A stretch of DNA of 64,000 nt. Source: Zerene cesonia. Lineage: Eukaryota; Arthropoda; Insecta; Lepidoptera; Pieridae. A model generated the notes under the pieces. It did not search any database and was not told the origin of the DNA. It was given only the letters and a program-made list of their open reading frames with translations. The position numbers and the translations under genes are program-made. Positions 36,801 to 51,800 of the stretch are shown piece after piece. The stretch lies in contig NC_052130.1 of assembly GCF_012273895.1 (NCBI RefSeq), positions 1 through 64,000 of the forward strand. The letters run 5' to 3'. Numbering within the stretch: position 1 is the first letter of the stretch; every line of letters begins with the position of its first letter.

Positions 36801-39800
36801 ATTATATTCTAATAGATTTTGCTCTTAATGTGCTATTAGTTAATTTTGTAAGTTATTTGTTGGGTAATATCTACAATCTTACTTCGCGAAACTTTGCTCA
36901 TAAAAAGAATAGTTTTTAGTGACATACATATGACCAAATGATTTGATGCAATATATTTTAGGGTTGTGATATAACCTGAAGGTTTAGCATAACGATAGAA
37001 GAGTGAGTGACAGCGGCAGATAGGGCGCGGTCGAGGGCCGCGACAGGTATGCCCTTTGTGGGACAATGAATGTCTTTGTGTGACCCTCACGACCTCCGAA
37101 TTACTGAAATACTTTCTCTTTAATTATTCGCGACGTTAAACTGATGCTGCGACTTCTGTATGCTATTACGTAACAGATGATTATCTTTTGTAATATTTTT
37201 TAACGAAATTATGAGTTTGAACTTTTAAAGTCGAATTATATTTAGAAATTCAATGATAGCAAACGATTAATAAAAAGCGAATAGAACTTAAGTTTTGTAG
37301 CTTAAATATTAAAGGCTTTCTCAATATCGTATACTTTAACTCATTATACGAGTAAGTCCTTGATGAAGCTTTGAAGAAAGTACACACTTTCTTCTTCTTT
37401 CTTCACGCTAAATGGATGTGATATTATACAAATGAAGCATTCCCACGATATGCTCGTATGGCACAAAGTGGAACAATGGTGGGCATCCATAACCGTTGGG
37501 CAACACTGTGGGAGCTGCAACACCTGATGCAATAGCATCTACATGCAATGTTCAAATTGTGATATTTCGAGACCTCACTCAATTGAACTTTTTATTAACG
37601 CATTTAATGACTTATACATGCATTTGAAGTGCTGTGTTATTGGCAATTCGGCGTATTAACGATAGTTATCGATTACCTAACACGATTTTGTTTGACTTTC
37701 AAATTGAAGGCACACTTAGATAACAGAAACAGATTTTAGATCAATCAGACTTTAAGGATTACGACACAATTAACATTTTTCTACTTCAGATATATCATAT
37801 TACTTTAATGTCAAGTGAAATGTTTTCAGTATTACTTTTCAGCGACGAATGAACAAAGTTTGTACCCGAAAAACTGTGGCACATTATACCCTTACACAGA
37901 AGACAGCGAGATAACATATTCATATTACGTTTTCACGTTTCGCAGAAGCTGTGACGTGAAAGCACATTTAACTAATCATTCTCTTTACATCTCACATTTA
38001 AGGATGACATCGTAATTGATGCGAATTTATATGTGCGTTAATCCTTTGATGATATGAAATACGAATTTAAATTTTCTATTTCATAAAATTAAATAGGAAA
38101 ACATTGAATGCATCCTTGTAAAATATCATATTAAAGGAATAAAATAAATGTGATCTGAACACGCAAAGTCTTATTTGTATTCATATTGGATGCTTAGTCT
38201 GAAAGCTCTTCAGATAGTAAATACTAAATAGAAAAGTTCGCGACACAGCATCGGCAGTGTGGAGACCAACTTACCCGTTTATAAGTTGTGTGATCTGACC
38301 GCGTCGCGACCATGACGCGTAACTTCGCTATGGATGCATTTACGGTATTCAGCGACTTTTATGATATTATATTTGTAAGTAGAAGTTACAAATAGTTGTA
38401 GGTTAGAGATCATACAGATATATTTTGTAGAGGGCAAATTTGATGACATGTGGAAAATGTTTTATATGCTAAGGAATATACTACTACTTCATAATACACA
38501 TGATTATTTTTTTATGCTATAAATGGGCAACTGAGCTGGTGATTTGCCTGATGTAAGCGATCTCCACCGCCAATGTACATTCGCAGAGATTTCGCCTCCG
38601 CAAATGCGCATCCCGCTTTTAAGGGGAAAGATTATCTCAGAAAGGATTGACGACTGGAAAGAAGGAATAGACTCGGAAGGGTGAGGAAAACGGTCTCCGG
38701 CTCCTCCCCGCACCGTACGAATCAGAGAAGCATGCTTCTATTTCACGGTTTTCTGTGGGGTACCGTATACTTATATAGGGTACCCCGGTGCGAACTGGCC
38801 CAACACCTGTACCCACAGGCAATTGACATTCAAAAATTAACGCACTAGTATATCTGTCCAGTATTGAAGGTTAGGTATATACGATTTGTGGATATAATGC
38901 CATTATGTGCGGGTACATTTATATTGTGCCAGTCATGTCTTAGTCTCACGATACAAAAAGGAAACCTATTGTCATATTTTGTACACGATTCTTTAATCCA
39001 GCCTTCCTTTGAGAAGTTTCTTATTGTGTTTATGATGTCTTCAATTACGAGTCAGACAATTAATGTACTTAAATATTTCGATATTTCTGTTGAATGGTTA
39101 TTAAAATACGTTTACGTTTCAGCCTTTATGCAAGTTACAAAATGATGCTTTGGAAAAATAAGGAGTATAATGTCGCATTTGTATTTTTTACTTACCTCGC
39201 AAAACATTACTCCGACGGTAAACCGCTGAAAAAAATACATGTACGTGCTTTTTTCCTTTTAGTTGACGCTGCATAATATTTATAATGTTCCACGTGACAA
39301 TACTATCTAGTGCTTTACATAGCTCGTTTACCCGCCGGTGAGCCAGAGGGTCTCCCGCGGCGCGTCTCGTGTTACTAATTAGATGATTGCTGATATTTTA
39401 TTTACCATCGATCCCATTTCGCTCGCACACCTGATCTGTGATCTCATACCTCATCATCGCTAAATTTAATTATTTGGTAGACCACAGGTGTTGTTTTTAT
39501 TAAAGCACTTAAATATAGGCAGCGTCCATTCGTGAAGTGATAAATATTTATTACTCAAGCCGTGACTTTTCATTCATTCAAAGCATTAGTTTTTGCAAAA
39601 TGTAATTTCATCATTCTTGTTAATAGCTATTTCTTCATATTTATGATGTGAAGTAAAAAAGTGTATTTTCTAAATCAGTTCTCATTATGCGTTCTCTTGC
39701 TGTCACTAATGTAATGATATTTATTAATATGGACTTTAACACATCTGCTGATGAAAACTTGTCATTGAGATAAATTTTAAAAGTCCCATGTTAATGGCCG

Positions 39801-42800
39801 CCGTAATCAGTATGTAAACACACTGTACCGTTTGCATCGCATTACTCTGAGGCGGGAAATGAACGAATTAAAATAATTTAAGCATGAAAGTTTACGAGAT
39901 AACATCTCGCGGGTCGCCCTCTGCGCTACGCCGTGTTCGCTGCTCTAGTAATGCTACGTTTTATTTTTATGATCGTTATTAATGGTTAGCTATTTCTTCT
40001 TAATGACACTATCTTGTTAAACAGTTTGTATTCTGTAGAACTATTCATAGAAATGGAATTACTCGGTTCTTGCATTAATGTGTTATTATTTTAGCTTTAA
40101 AGTAGAATACTCTACATTCAAGAATTAACAAATAATAATAATAATTTGAATATTAATTTTTGAATCATTTATTTGATTATATTCTCATGTTTTTATATCT
40201 AGTTATTCTTATAATGCAGACAATATTTCTTTCTACCTAAGTACTTGAATCAATTGATGTATTATTTGTGTTATTGCTTGGACTCTAAAACTGTGCTTGT
40301 AGCGGAATTGGAAGTGCAATTAAATTATCAATGTCTAAATAATGGTTGAATTAGATAATCCAAGTTAATCATGTGCAGGACATCAGGAAATTTTTCGACA
40401 ATCCATTATATACTTATACAACAGCGTTATTATCTTCGCGAGCAGCGTCTAAGACGTTACAGAAGAGGAAAATTAAGTAACAGTACTCAAACTAAACGGT
40501 TGACATTTATTAAAATTGCACATGCATTGCGTTGTGAATGATGACGTAACGCAAGCAATTATGAGCGCTAAGATAGAGTTGCGGGGGTGTGGGGGGTGGT
40601 AGCGGGGACCGGCGGGGGAGGGAGGACAAAAATGCGTAGAAAGCGAGAGCAAGTGGAAAGTGATGCGACAGAGACGTGCAGGCGCGCTGCATGTGCTGCA
40701 TTGTGTCAGTGCAGATTCTAAGCGGTGCGGCGCGGCGTGGTGGGAGCAGAGATGTGTCTACTATTATAATAGCAATGAAACGGATTTAAAAATAATTTTT
40801 CTAGATAATTAGAACCATAACATTGTTATTGAATTTTTTAATTTATCTATTTTACATTCGTCGTCGTTCGCGGTAACTTCAGAGGACATTGGCTTTACTT
40901 ATGTTATAACTCTGCAATGTTACGTTACATTTTGCTCTACAACAGGATGCGTGGTCGGAAAAAATTACTTCACCTATAACAACTAAACTCTAACAGTATG
41001 TACCTACTCCAATATATTATCCAAAAAATTGTTTGTTTGTACATATGCGATATTGGGTTGTTATTATTTTCTGAAATTTCTTTGGCACCCATTTCATTCC
41101 AAAAGTTTCAATCTTAAAGAACAAAAAATTGATGAATAATAAAACTGTTTAATAAGAGATCAACGTATTGTGCGGAGTTGCTCATACGCCACTGGTTAAT
41201 AAACACATATTATATAGTCGTATGGCAGTGTACGAGATAGAGGAGTGTAATGCGCCAGCTGATGCCGCGCAGAATGTTCTCACGAACAACTTATCGATCA
41301 ATCAGAGAGCAGTGAAAGTGTAGTTGATCATCGGAAAGTAAATCGACTGTCACTGGTTTCATCTGATTTAATTGCTTTCTAAGATTCGGTCGTTACAATG
41401 CGTTAGTTTTTATTATTTGCACTTAAAATTTAGGAATTTGTTCCGCAGAGGTCTTTTATATTAGACATTTATTGCAAATGGCGATGAGCATCGGGTGAAG
41501 ATATTTTACTTTTTATTATGTACGTTTACTAATTTAATACATCGTAAGAAAATTCATATATCCTAATCATAGTTCGACATAAATCTCGTCACTCTAAAGA
41601 GCATTGAAACATCCAGAAGTTTCGAGAAGCTTCCACGTGTGATCCGGTTCGTTAGCAGCCATTCAAGGGTCGGTTGTACGCTCCAGCGGGGATTTGATGC
41701 ATATTTGCATTTTTACAAGGCGCAAATTATGACTGAAGAGTTGGCTTTAGATTACAATTATATATAATTGTAACACTATAGTGTTATTGAATAATAAAGA
41801 CGAATTTATATTATTATCATTTTTTTAGTGTAATACGTGAGAGTCGATAGTTGTTTATGAGTACGCCTATAATATCCTTAAATAGGCCCAATGTCTGCTG
41901 ACTGCTAGACTAACGAAATCTTGACTTCTCTTGCTCAATATATCCGCAATTTTAAATCAAAATCAAGTATTTATTTACGTTGCTTGATTGCCTTAGAGGT
42001 TTATATCATTGCACAAAATTTCATGTCGCTTTAATATCATTTAACGCATACAGTGCTGTCATCCTTACTAATACAAGCAAAAGTATGTCATTGTAATAAT
42101 AAATATTGTATTATTCATGTCTCATATGATTAGTGCTCTAGAAAAAATTTATTAATTAACAGGACAGCAGAATAGACAATAGAGTGACAAGTCCATCTAG
42201 GTTCAATGCTCAGCGTTCACAAATCAATAATAATCGGTTGCCAATTGATCACTTCTCAGCGACGCTTGTCGGAGAACACAGCGCGGGTCACTAATTGCTA
42301 GACGGTGTTACAATTTTCCCTCCAATTCCTGCTCAGTTCTCGCTTTATCAATTTTCAGCTTTGACTTTGAACAATCAGCGTTGAATATTCTAAAGTAATA
42401 ATTCCTTATTTCAAATCAACTGCTGCATACTTCGAGTACGAGAGATACTTAGTCGTTTATCTCTTTTAGGATTTACTAATTCTCCGCCCGCGGATGCGCC
42501 TGCGCGGTCATAAATGATTAATTCTCATGGAAATGAGATGGTTTACAAAAAAAAAATACGATTTGTTTCCTCCGTTGTGACCTAAGAATAATATTATAAG
42601 TAGCGATGGTAATTTGTTCAACTATGACAGTATAGTGCACAAGAAAATAGCAATATCTTTTTTTTTATGTCATAGCGGGCAACTGAGCTGGTGGTTCGCG
42701 TGATGGTAAACGATCACCACCGCTCATGAACATTCGCAGAGGTTCAGACCTCTGAGAATGCGCTGCCCGCTTTTAAGGGATATGGGATATGGAAAGGATT

Positions 42801-45800
42801 GATGACAGGAAAGAAGGAATGGACTGGGAAGGGCCAGGAGAAGGAAATAGGCCTCCATCTTTATCATCAAATTCGATATCCTATGTAAAATTTAAGATAT
42901 GTACTAAAATCCCGGCCATTTATTAGTATACTACATCATATCGCCTAGACCTACAAAATATTTATCTCTATGCGCTTCTATAACATTCCATTTACAAAGA
43001 AACTCAGCTAGAACTAGCGGTGGTGCGGGTCTATAAAGTTAAACAAGATCGCCAGAGTTAGAATGACCAGCGAGCTATTATCGTGGGCTGCTCGGGGTAT
43101 AAAAGTTGCCCGTTCAGCCCCCATTAGCCGCAAGAAGCGACACGCGGCGCTAACAACACGGCTTATGATGGATAATGGAACTTGCTCAACCAGCTCATGT
43201 GTGGCCTCTCATATTTATTTATTCTAGACTTCTATTTTGCTGCGAGTTATAATACATCCGAAAGTTTGGGATGTAATGTTTGTCGTGGTCTGTTGCTCAT
43301 TTATACAAGAACAAGCAGCTTGATTTCATCGAAATTTAAATAAGTTTTGTATATATCTCAGTATAACAGGTATATAATATTAACTTATGATCGGACCACC
43401 AGGGATTCAAGTCAGTCAGGGTGCTTATGTGCGGCGTGGTTCGTTTTACACCAGGCGACACGTCTCCTCGTTGCTAGTCAATACCATTAAAAAAATACTC
43501 TGTCTGGTCTGGTCACACTATTTGATTTATAAAATTTTTATTGAGGTAGAAATTTAGGTTGAAATTTCACATATACCTACTGGATATCTTACTGCTAAGA
43601 CAAGTAATTTATATCAGTCCAAAATAACTAACACAACTTAAAATAATAAAACCATAGGAAGACAAGTGCATGCTTTTCTTTCAATAATTCGTAGTATTGC
43701 TATTCCACTACTGTGTGCGGCAGACATTATGTTTAATGATTTTTTGTCATTGCATAAAGCGAGAAGTCATTTGAAGTTACATAATTCTTTGTTCACTTCT
43801 CTTACAAAGACAATGGTGATTTTTTTTTCGAGTGCATTTATATATTAAGGAAATAGCTATTAAGTTGTTATCTAGAACAATATGTAATATATGCGTAGGT
43901 TGAGTGTCGAAATAAATAATATTAATCCACGAACTGGTTGTGACTGGAACGCATAAATCTTTCGCTTTCAGTTCGGTAGATAATCATTTCTTACATAATA
44001 CTTCAATAAATGGATAAAAAAACACTTCATTAGGTTATCTTTTAAACATTCAAATTTTTGTACCTTATTAAAACCTGGTTACTATTGCAGCTTTGGCATT
44101 TAACGTTTATTTGCCATTCTTTGTTCTTGCTTGATGAGAAAATTTTCAAACATTATGTTCATTCAATATTCCATTGTACAACATTGTCTTATAATACAAC
44201 AGGCAAGAGGCAAATTTCAGTATATTCTGCAATCACTACTTTGCGTTTACTTAATTCCATATTACCCTCAAGTCTCCCCATTTCCCTCAGCTCGCAAACG
44301 ACGCGACTGCTACCGCCGGTGCCTTGCAATAGATACATTAGCCGTGTTCAATTAGTTCTCACAGCAAAACAATATAATGGGATCAGTCACAATAGCGTCG
44401 TATAGCTTGGCGTCTACATGATTTATTGTTAACCTTTAGAAAGGTTAGCCTTGATACACTTATCTCGAGCACGCAATACTAGGCTGTAGTGCAACTGTAT
44501 AAAGGTTAGAGTTGTCGGAAGTCGTGTGAGAAGTGACAGTATTTTTCTGTGACCATTTAAGGCACGTCACTTTCTTGAGAGCACTTTCGTTCCACGTAAC
44601 AGCGCGCCTCAAGAGTGCAGGAACGTTATGTACGTAATGATCGTTATGTACTGCCTATATCGTACTTTGAGCTTCTGACTTGGNNNNNNNNNNNNNNNNN
44701 NNNNNNNNNNNNNNNNNNNNNNNNNNNNNNNNNNNNNNNNNNNNNNNNNNNNNNNNNNNNNNNNNNNNNNNNNNNNNNNNNNNNNNNNNNNNNNNNNNNN
44801 NNNNNNNNNNNNNNNNNNNNNNNNNNNNNNNNNNNNNNNNNNNNNNNNNNNNNNNNNNNNNNNNNNNNNNNNNNNNNNNNNNNNNNNNNNNNNNNNNNNN
44901 NNNNNNNNNNNNNNNNNNNNNNNNNNNNNNNNNNNNNNNNNNNNNNNNNNNNNNNNNNNNNNNNNNNNNNNNNNNNNNNNNNNNNNNNNNNNNNNNNNNN
45001 NNNNNNNNNNNNNNNNNNNNNNNNNNNNNNNNNNNNNNNNNNNNNNNNNNNNNNNNNNNNNNNNNNNNNNNNNNNNNNNNNNNNNNNNNNNNNNNNNNNN
45101 NNNNNNNNNNNNNNNNNNNNNNNNNNNNNNNNNNNNNNNNNNNNNNNNNNNNNNNNNNNNNNNNNNNNNNNNNNNNNNNNNNNNNNNNNNNNNNNNNNNN
45201 NNNNNNNNNNNNNNNNNNNNNNNNNNNNNNNNNNNNNNNNNNNNNNNNNNNNNNNNNNNNNNNNNNNNNNNNNNNNNNNNNNNNNNNNNNNNNNNNNNNN
45301 NNNNNNNNNNNNNNNNNNNNNNNNNNNNNNNNNNNNNNNNNNNNNNNNNNNNNNNNNNNNNNNNNNNNNNNNNNNNNNNNNNNNNNNNNNNNNNNNNNNN
45401 NNNNNNNNNNNNNNNNNNNNNNNNNNNNNNNNNNNNNNNNNNNNNNNNNNNNNNNNNNNNNNNNNNNNNNNNNNNNNNNNNNNNNNNNNNNNNNNNNNNN
45501 NNNNNNNNNNNNNNNNNNNNNNNNNNNNNNNNNNNNNNNNNNNNNNNNNNNNNNNNNNNNNNNNNNNNNNNNNNNNNNNNNNNNNNNNNNNNNNNNNNNN
45601 NNNNNNNNNNNNNNNNNNNNNNNNNNNNNNNNNNNNNNNNNNNNNNNNNNNNNNNNNNNNNNNNNNNNNNNNNNNNNNNNNNNATGTATTCATATTTAAA
45701 ATTTAAATATGAATAAAATGGCAATAAATAATTTAAACAGTAGCTGATTATACAAAAGAATAAATCGGATTATAAATACATTGGGAATACTCCATTTATT

Positions 45801-48800
45801 ATACGTAAATTTTATTATTTATATACTATTGATGATATAAGAAACAAAAAAGAAAACATTTAAACACCTTGGAGTGGTTAGGTTAGGTTCTGTTAGATAC
45901 AATTTTTTCTTACTAGAACAATTAGTTCAGCTGGAGACAACTTTTTCTTGTAGAACATATAAGACTAGAACTGTGTTAAGGAAATTTATCTGTATAGGAT
46001 TGTTTTTTTTTTAACTCTATTTATTTAAAGAATTAACATTTTACTTCACACACATTAAATTTTTGCTTCGTGAAGATTGAAATCATTAAAAAAAAAAAAC
46101 AACTGCAGAGTTTCTTTTTCGTTGTTCTCCGTATAAACTGCTTTCTGCACCGGTGGTAAATGGTAAATATTTTATCACTGTTATGACGATTCAAAAGTGC
46201 TTCTAAAAGAAGTCTAATTAAATTAATTAATGTTTAAGCATGAGCTTGAAAACGAAAATAGTTCAGTGAAGAACAATAGTGCATGTGCCCTTTTACGCAA
46301 CACCATAAAATTAAAAACGTTCAAAGTAATTTATTCTCAGTAAGTGTAACAAAAGCAGAAGCGTTGACAGCCAAAGTTTCTCGTTTGAGGCGGGCGGAGC
46401 GGTGGCGGAGCAGCGGCGGAGCGGCGGCGGGGCGGGGCGGCGGGAGCACAATGTTGCGTCTGATGAATTGGTTCGCGACAAGCGGCGCAATCTGATAAAT
46501 ACTTCTTTATTTCGCTCACACTTACGAAAATCTCTTTGTGCTAGTTTGAGCTTCCTTTAGATTGTATGTTTGGGATGACATAATCGTAATGCTTTGAAAT
46601 CTTCTTATTACCTCTTGGTCTCATTAGAGACGCAAATGTCAAGTTGTAGTTAAATGCTTCATTAATTATAATAGACATGTATTGTTTAATTAATTCCGGG
46701 TATTACATACATAGTTACGAGATTCAAATGAGCCTATTTATGACACAAGTGCTGTATGTCAGCAATATATTATTACGAAACAGAAACTCTTAAGATTTTG
46801 AATTATAGTCCATAAATCTTTCATTTGCTCAAACTCACTGACTTCTCTTAATAAAATTCATTGCCGGTGCGAGCCCGAACTTTGTAACAAGTATGGCTTA
46901 AAGTTTCCAGTAATTTTATCCTTAGATTTACCCTATTTATTTAACTATATAACATTATGTATATTTTCCACTAATATGTGATTACATTTTAGTTTCCAAT
47001 AAATAGCAAGATCTTGTGTCGACTTGCGTTACCTCAATTCATTCCTTAAAGCTAAACAAATCGAAACCACCATAAAGTCCTCGTTATTTTTATCTGTCTG
47101 GATCAGCATGCCCTTTAGTGCGAGTGGTTCAGATCAACAGCTCACCTTGTGCTACTTGCGACTATAACACACCCGTGTTGACCTACACTAAGGTTCATAT
47201 TATTGAACTAGAACTATGTGGATCAAAGAATACAGTTGGGTTATTTCTACTGACTTGTTCATTGTCAGATAGCGTTTTTAATTGTATTTGTATTGTAAAA
47301 GTTGGCTTCACATCCACTTAGCTTCATCCTTTGTTTTCGATGAAAATTTAAGCAATAATATTTAATTTGAAAAATACCGGAAAAAATTACAAAATAGGTC
47401 ATGTGACGTAATGTATATGTATTCTTATCGCTACTACAAACGATACAATATAAATAATTCGCAATCCACAAGCAAATGTTACGTTGATCGAATTCCCACG
47501 AGTGAATAGACCCTCAATTCATCATAACCCATCCATTTGCGTCGTAAAACTGCAATAAATAAGCCCGTGGGCTTTGTTGGCTGAAGTGAGAGTCGTCCTT
47601 GGCTACTTTCACCTGTTTCTGAACTTATTTCGCTCGCGCCTACCTCGGCCGCGGCCGTTGCACTGAACGGAGGGAACTGGCTAGAGCGCTGGGAACACCT
47701 CACACGATAATTACTCAACTGATTATCAACCGGTTTCAAATGCCCGGGAAACATGTCATGTTTGCACCGGAATTAAACGATCCGGAAAATCGATTTAATA
47801 CTACATATGTCGAGCATTAAAAACTTGTATTGCAAGGAGCAGCATGCGTTTTACGTCGCTATGATGTATATAACTTAACACCAAACATTGGAATGGATAT
47901 TGACATAAAGTTTAGAAGGTTTTACCAAGAATTTGTATATTTGTTTTTTTTTATGCGCGTTTGGCGGAGCCCGCTGAGAGCACAGAAGTTTGTCTAAGTC
48001 GTATATTTTTTAGAACAGGGTGTGGTGAGCACGGAGATTATAATGTTGTGATAAATATATTTTTTCACAATAACATAATTTATACAGAATATAAAAATGC
48101 GATAAACATTCAGAGTAAGCTATTTTCATAAAACTTGAAGTAAGAATCTCTTTACTTTAGGGCAACTCCCACGCGATTTCACAAATATTTAAGCTTTTCG
48201 CGTAAAAATAAGTACGTATATTTATATAACGGCATCGTTTTATAAAAATATTAGCATCCTTATGTTTTATTAATTCACAAAAGCCTTGGCCCGCGCAGGC
48301 TCTGCACGGGGGCAATTGAAAATATGTAATGTGAAAAATCCTCTTGAATCACCTTATCGACGAGTCAGAAAGGCAAACAAACTCACGCATTTATCATGTT
48401 ATTATAGTAAGCACATAGTATTGTGACGATTTTTTTTTTTTATTTTAAATATATCAAACAAACATAATTATTATTACAAACATAATGATTACAAAAACTG
48501 CAGTGAGCGTAATTTTCTATTTGAAAAAAAAATACTGTAGAGATGCATTAGTTTTGTTAAAAACTGTATTATATTAAAAATGAAATGTGAGGAGCATTAA
48601 CTAAATGTAATATTCTTGTCGTGGCAGGCAGCAGCCAAGGCCGGCACTACGGCAAGGAGATCGGGGCGCTGTCGTCGCTGCAGCACGGCGTGCGCGGGCG
48701 ACTCTACGCCGTCGACTCGCGTACGCTCTTCCTGCAGGACTTCCACTACGACGGCGTTGGGCCAGGTTTGTTTTAATAATAATAATAATAATTTTTAAAG

Positions 48801-51800
48801 TCATATAAAGTCTTTATTAAAACTGTTAAATAATACAATTATATTGGTAGAAACGAAAGCCTAAAGGTGAGTTCAATATTTAGTTTAATAGTTATGTGTT
48901 TGTATGTATATAATCGTAAATTTTTTAGATGTTTTTGTAACAGTGAAAGGTAAGTTATTATGTATGTTTATAATAACAAGATCGAAAAGTAAAATGATTT
49001 CTGCTTGCACTATAATATAATACCTAGCTAAAAACACTTGAATTATAAAAAATAAACCTTCTTTTGGCTTTCAATTGTACAGCTAAACGTTATATATTGA
49101 TTTCGTGTGGAGTTTGGACTAGTTTCACAAAATATACAAGTTATCCTGAAAACAAATCATATAATTTCCGACTCAGGTGCATATTAGTACATTCCTTCAG
49201 TTATGGTTCAAGTAGAAATTAACTCGATCTTGCTACAGTTCGGAGATAAATTTTACCGGATGTTCCCAATTATATGACTTTATCGTGGAAATTGGTTGAA
49301 TAAACCTGTAATAATAATATAAAACCTATTTAACTTTTGCTATTTACAATTGACAATACTATAACTCATTAACAATAAAAAATGAGCAAATTAAAATTTA
49401 GCAAATTATTTATTAAGACTTTTAATTAATGTTGTGTGATGTGATGACTTAAAAAAATATCTAATATATAAAATTCTCGTGTCACAGTTTTCGTTGCCAA
49501 ACTCCTCCGAAACGGCTTGACCGATTTTGATGAAATTTTTTGTGCTTATTCGGTATCTATGAGAATCGGCCAACATCTATTTTTCATCCCCCTAAATGAT
49601 AAGAGTAAGGCAGAACAGCGTTTGCCGGGTGCAGCTAGTTACTCTATAAAAAGTAGTCAGGTTGAGTGTCACCAAATTAAATAAAATTTGCAAAGTTACT
49701 GAAAACTTAAATTACCGAATCCAATTATCCTTTATATGCAGGACGTGATTTACATTAAACATATCGGTGGAATAGTTAAAATTGTTGAAAACATAGCATA
49801 ATATACTATCCACTCGCACCGGCTTCGCCCGAATTAGCCCAAGAATAAAAATAGCATATATCACTGTAGCATAGTGTATTATTTATATTTTAACACCTTG
49901 TATACCATGTTTGCGCAAATAAAGAATAATGAAAAGAGCCATGAGTCTATCCATATCACGTCAAATCATATAGGTATCAAATATACACATAACACTGGAA
50001 ACCTTCAGAAGTCAGTTAAAAAGCAATTCGGTGTTCCGAGTTGAGGTGTAATTAGGAGCGTTACTGGTGAATAATATTCGAGAGGTGAAGATAAACGAGC
50101 TCGTTAAGCCCGTTGCGCCTTCTCAGCAAATGCTGAATACACAGGGCTGTACTGTCACACGTCGTGGGGGCGCGCCATCGATAGAAACATTTGATGACGT
50201 CACTCGATATGAAGCACAACTAATATGCTACAATACCTGTGTTCAGCGAATTTCTTTCCAAACAAAGATATTCAAGACCTGTTGTTTCTTTAAAATATAA
50301 AGTATGTTAAACTTATTATAGTTCAGGATTATAAGACCATCTCGCTAAACTAAGCATGCTGCAGTAGCATTTTTTAAAACTTGCTAACTATCCTAATTCA
50401 ATTTAAATATTTGTAAATAAATTTTTATACATTTTTCTTTCTAAATTTTTATACGCTTATTCTTTTATTGCAAATGCGTTGAAAAGCATACTTTTGACCA
50501 GAATAAAAGCTGTTTTAATTGAACCAAGTTACGCGCGTTTCTTTTTTAATAGATTTTTAATGTGTCGCAACTGAAAGCTATTTCGAGTAGTTAACACGGC
50601 ACTCAAAAGCATCAATTTTTCACGTCGACCTGCTGAATCAAGGTTTTATAAATTATATTAAATAGCTATTCCTTGAATATGTTATGAGGTCATCAAATCT
50701 TATGTGTTGCACAAAACAGTCAAATGAAAAGTTATGTACAAGTTTAACCAAGTAAGACGTTGATAAAGCCACAAGCCGAGCTCTGGAGTTTTATAAAGTA
50801 GATTAGATATGAAAATTGGTGCAATTTGTAACCTGACGCCCCGCGCGCCGACTCTGGTTATGTCCTCTGGGTAAACGCAATTTACGTGTTGCGAGCCGAG
50901 CGTTGCCACCACATTGCCAGTACCTAGCACTTATAGGTTAATTCTGTAGTAAAAACCTTGCAACCTTGCAGACTCACTTATGTAGCGACTATAAAACTTT
51001 AACATGAGAAATGTAATGTAATAAATGTTCATTATGTCGTATCAAGTCTCGAAGCCAAAATTGTCTAGAGATTAAAACGTTAAAATGTGAAAAGAATAAA
51101 TATTTAATTTAAATGATTTCTGATTGATTCAATTTGAATCGGTTATACGATATATATTTGGACGTTTTTATTAATTACTGTAAGTCATGCTTACATTCTT
51201 AAGCATTTAACACTACATCATTATCAAATGGATTTTTTTTAAATTGATTTGATTTTGAAAGAGCAACTTCAGATATCATGCCGGCTCTTCTCTGCTTTCC
51301 GAACTGGTGACAAATAAGAAAAAATATTTTGGCGCTTCTAGAAGTCTAGTTGATTAAATATATGTTTGAGTTTGAATCATACATTACACCGTAGGGAATA
51401 GTTTTCAAAGTCATCGATCTTGTGCTTTCGGTATCGAAGAAAATTTAAGCAATTTCCAATCCACTTTCCCGCCCGACTGTACTACAGTAGATGGACCTGG
51501 GTACAGTCGCGTGGAGACTGTTCTAGTGAGCTAGATTTCCCCGCAGACTGCATCTTACCAAAGGTACTCTATTGCATTACAGAATAAGGAAATAAGTTCT
51601 TTTTGTGACTAAAGATGGATATAATATAATGTATATTGATTTAAATGTGATGAGTGAAAACTGAAAAGCGTTTCTAAAGGAAGCCTAATTGTGTAAATAA
51701 TTTAATTTCATTGTCATTCACATTGTTATTGCTTCTACTGGTATCTACAGTAAATGTGTAAGAAAGGCATATTAATACATTAATAGTAGGTACCTTTTTT

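Larger units (their letters stand above)
27872..48627. other. Skeletor intron 1, about 20.7 kb
   Basis: AT-rich intron with one N block, SINE-like copies (30345, 38506, 42656), Helitron-like copies (29990, 34915), a LINE-tail-like fragment (46101) and G/C-rich islands (32490-32660, 40582-40625, 46388-46444). Between these I see no gene: open frames such as 35644-35937, 36728-36919 and 44058-44405 are AT-rich and resemble no family I know. Embedded noncoding genes or alternative first exons cannot be excluded. Confidence 0.6.
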
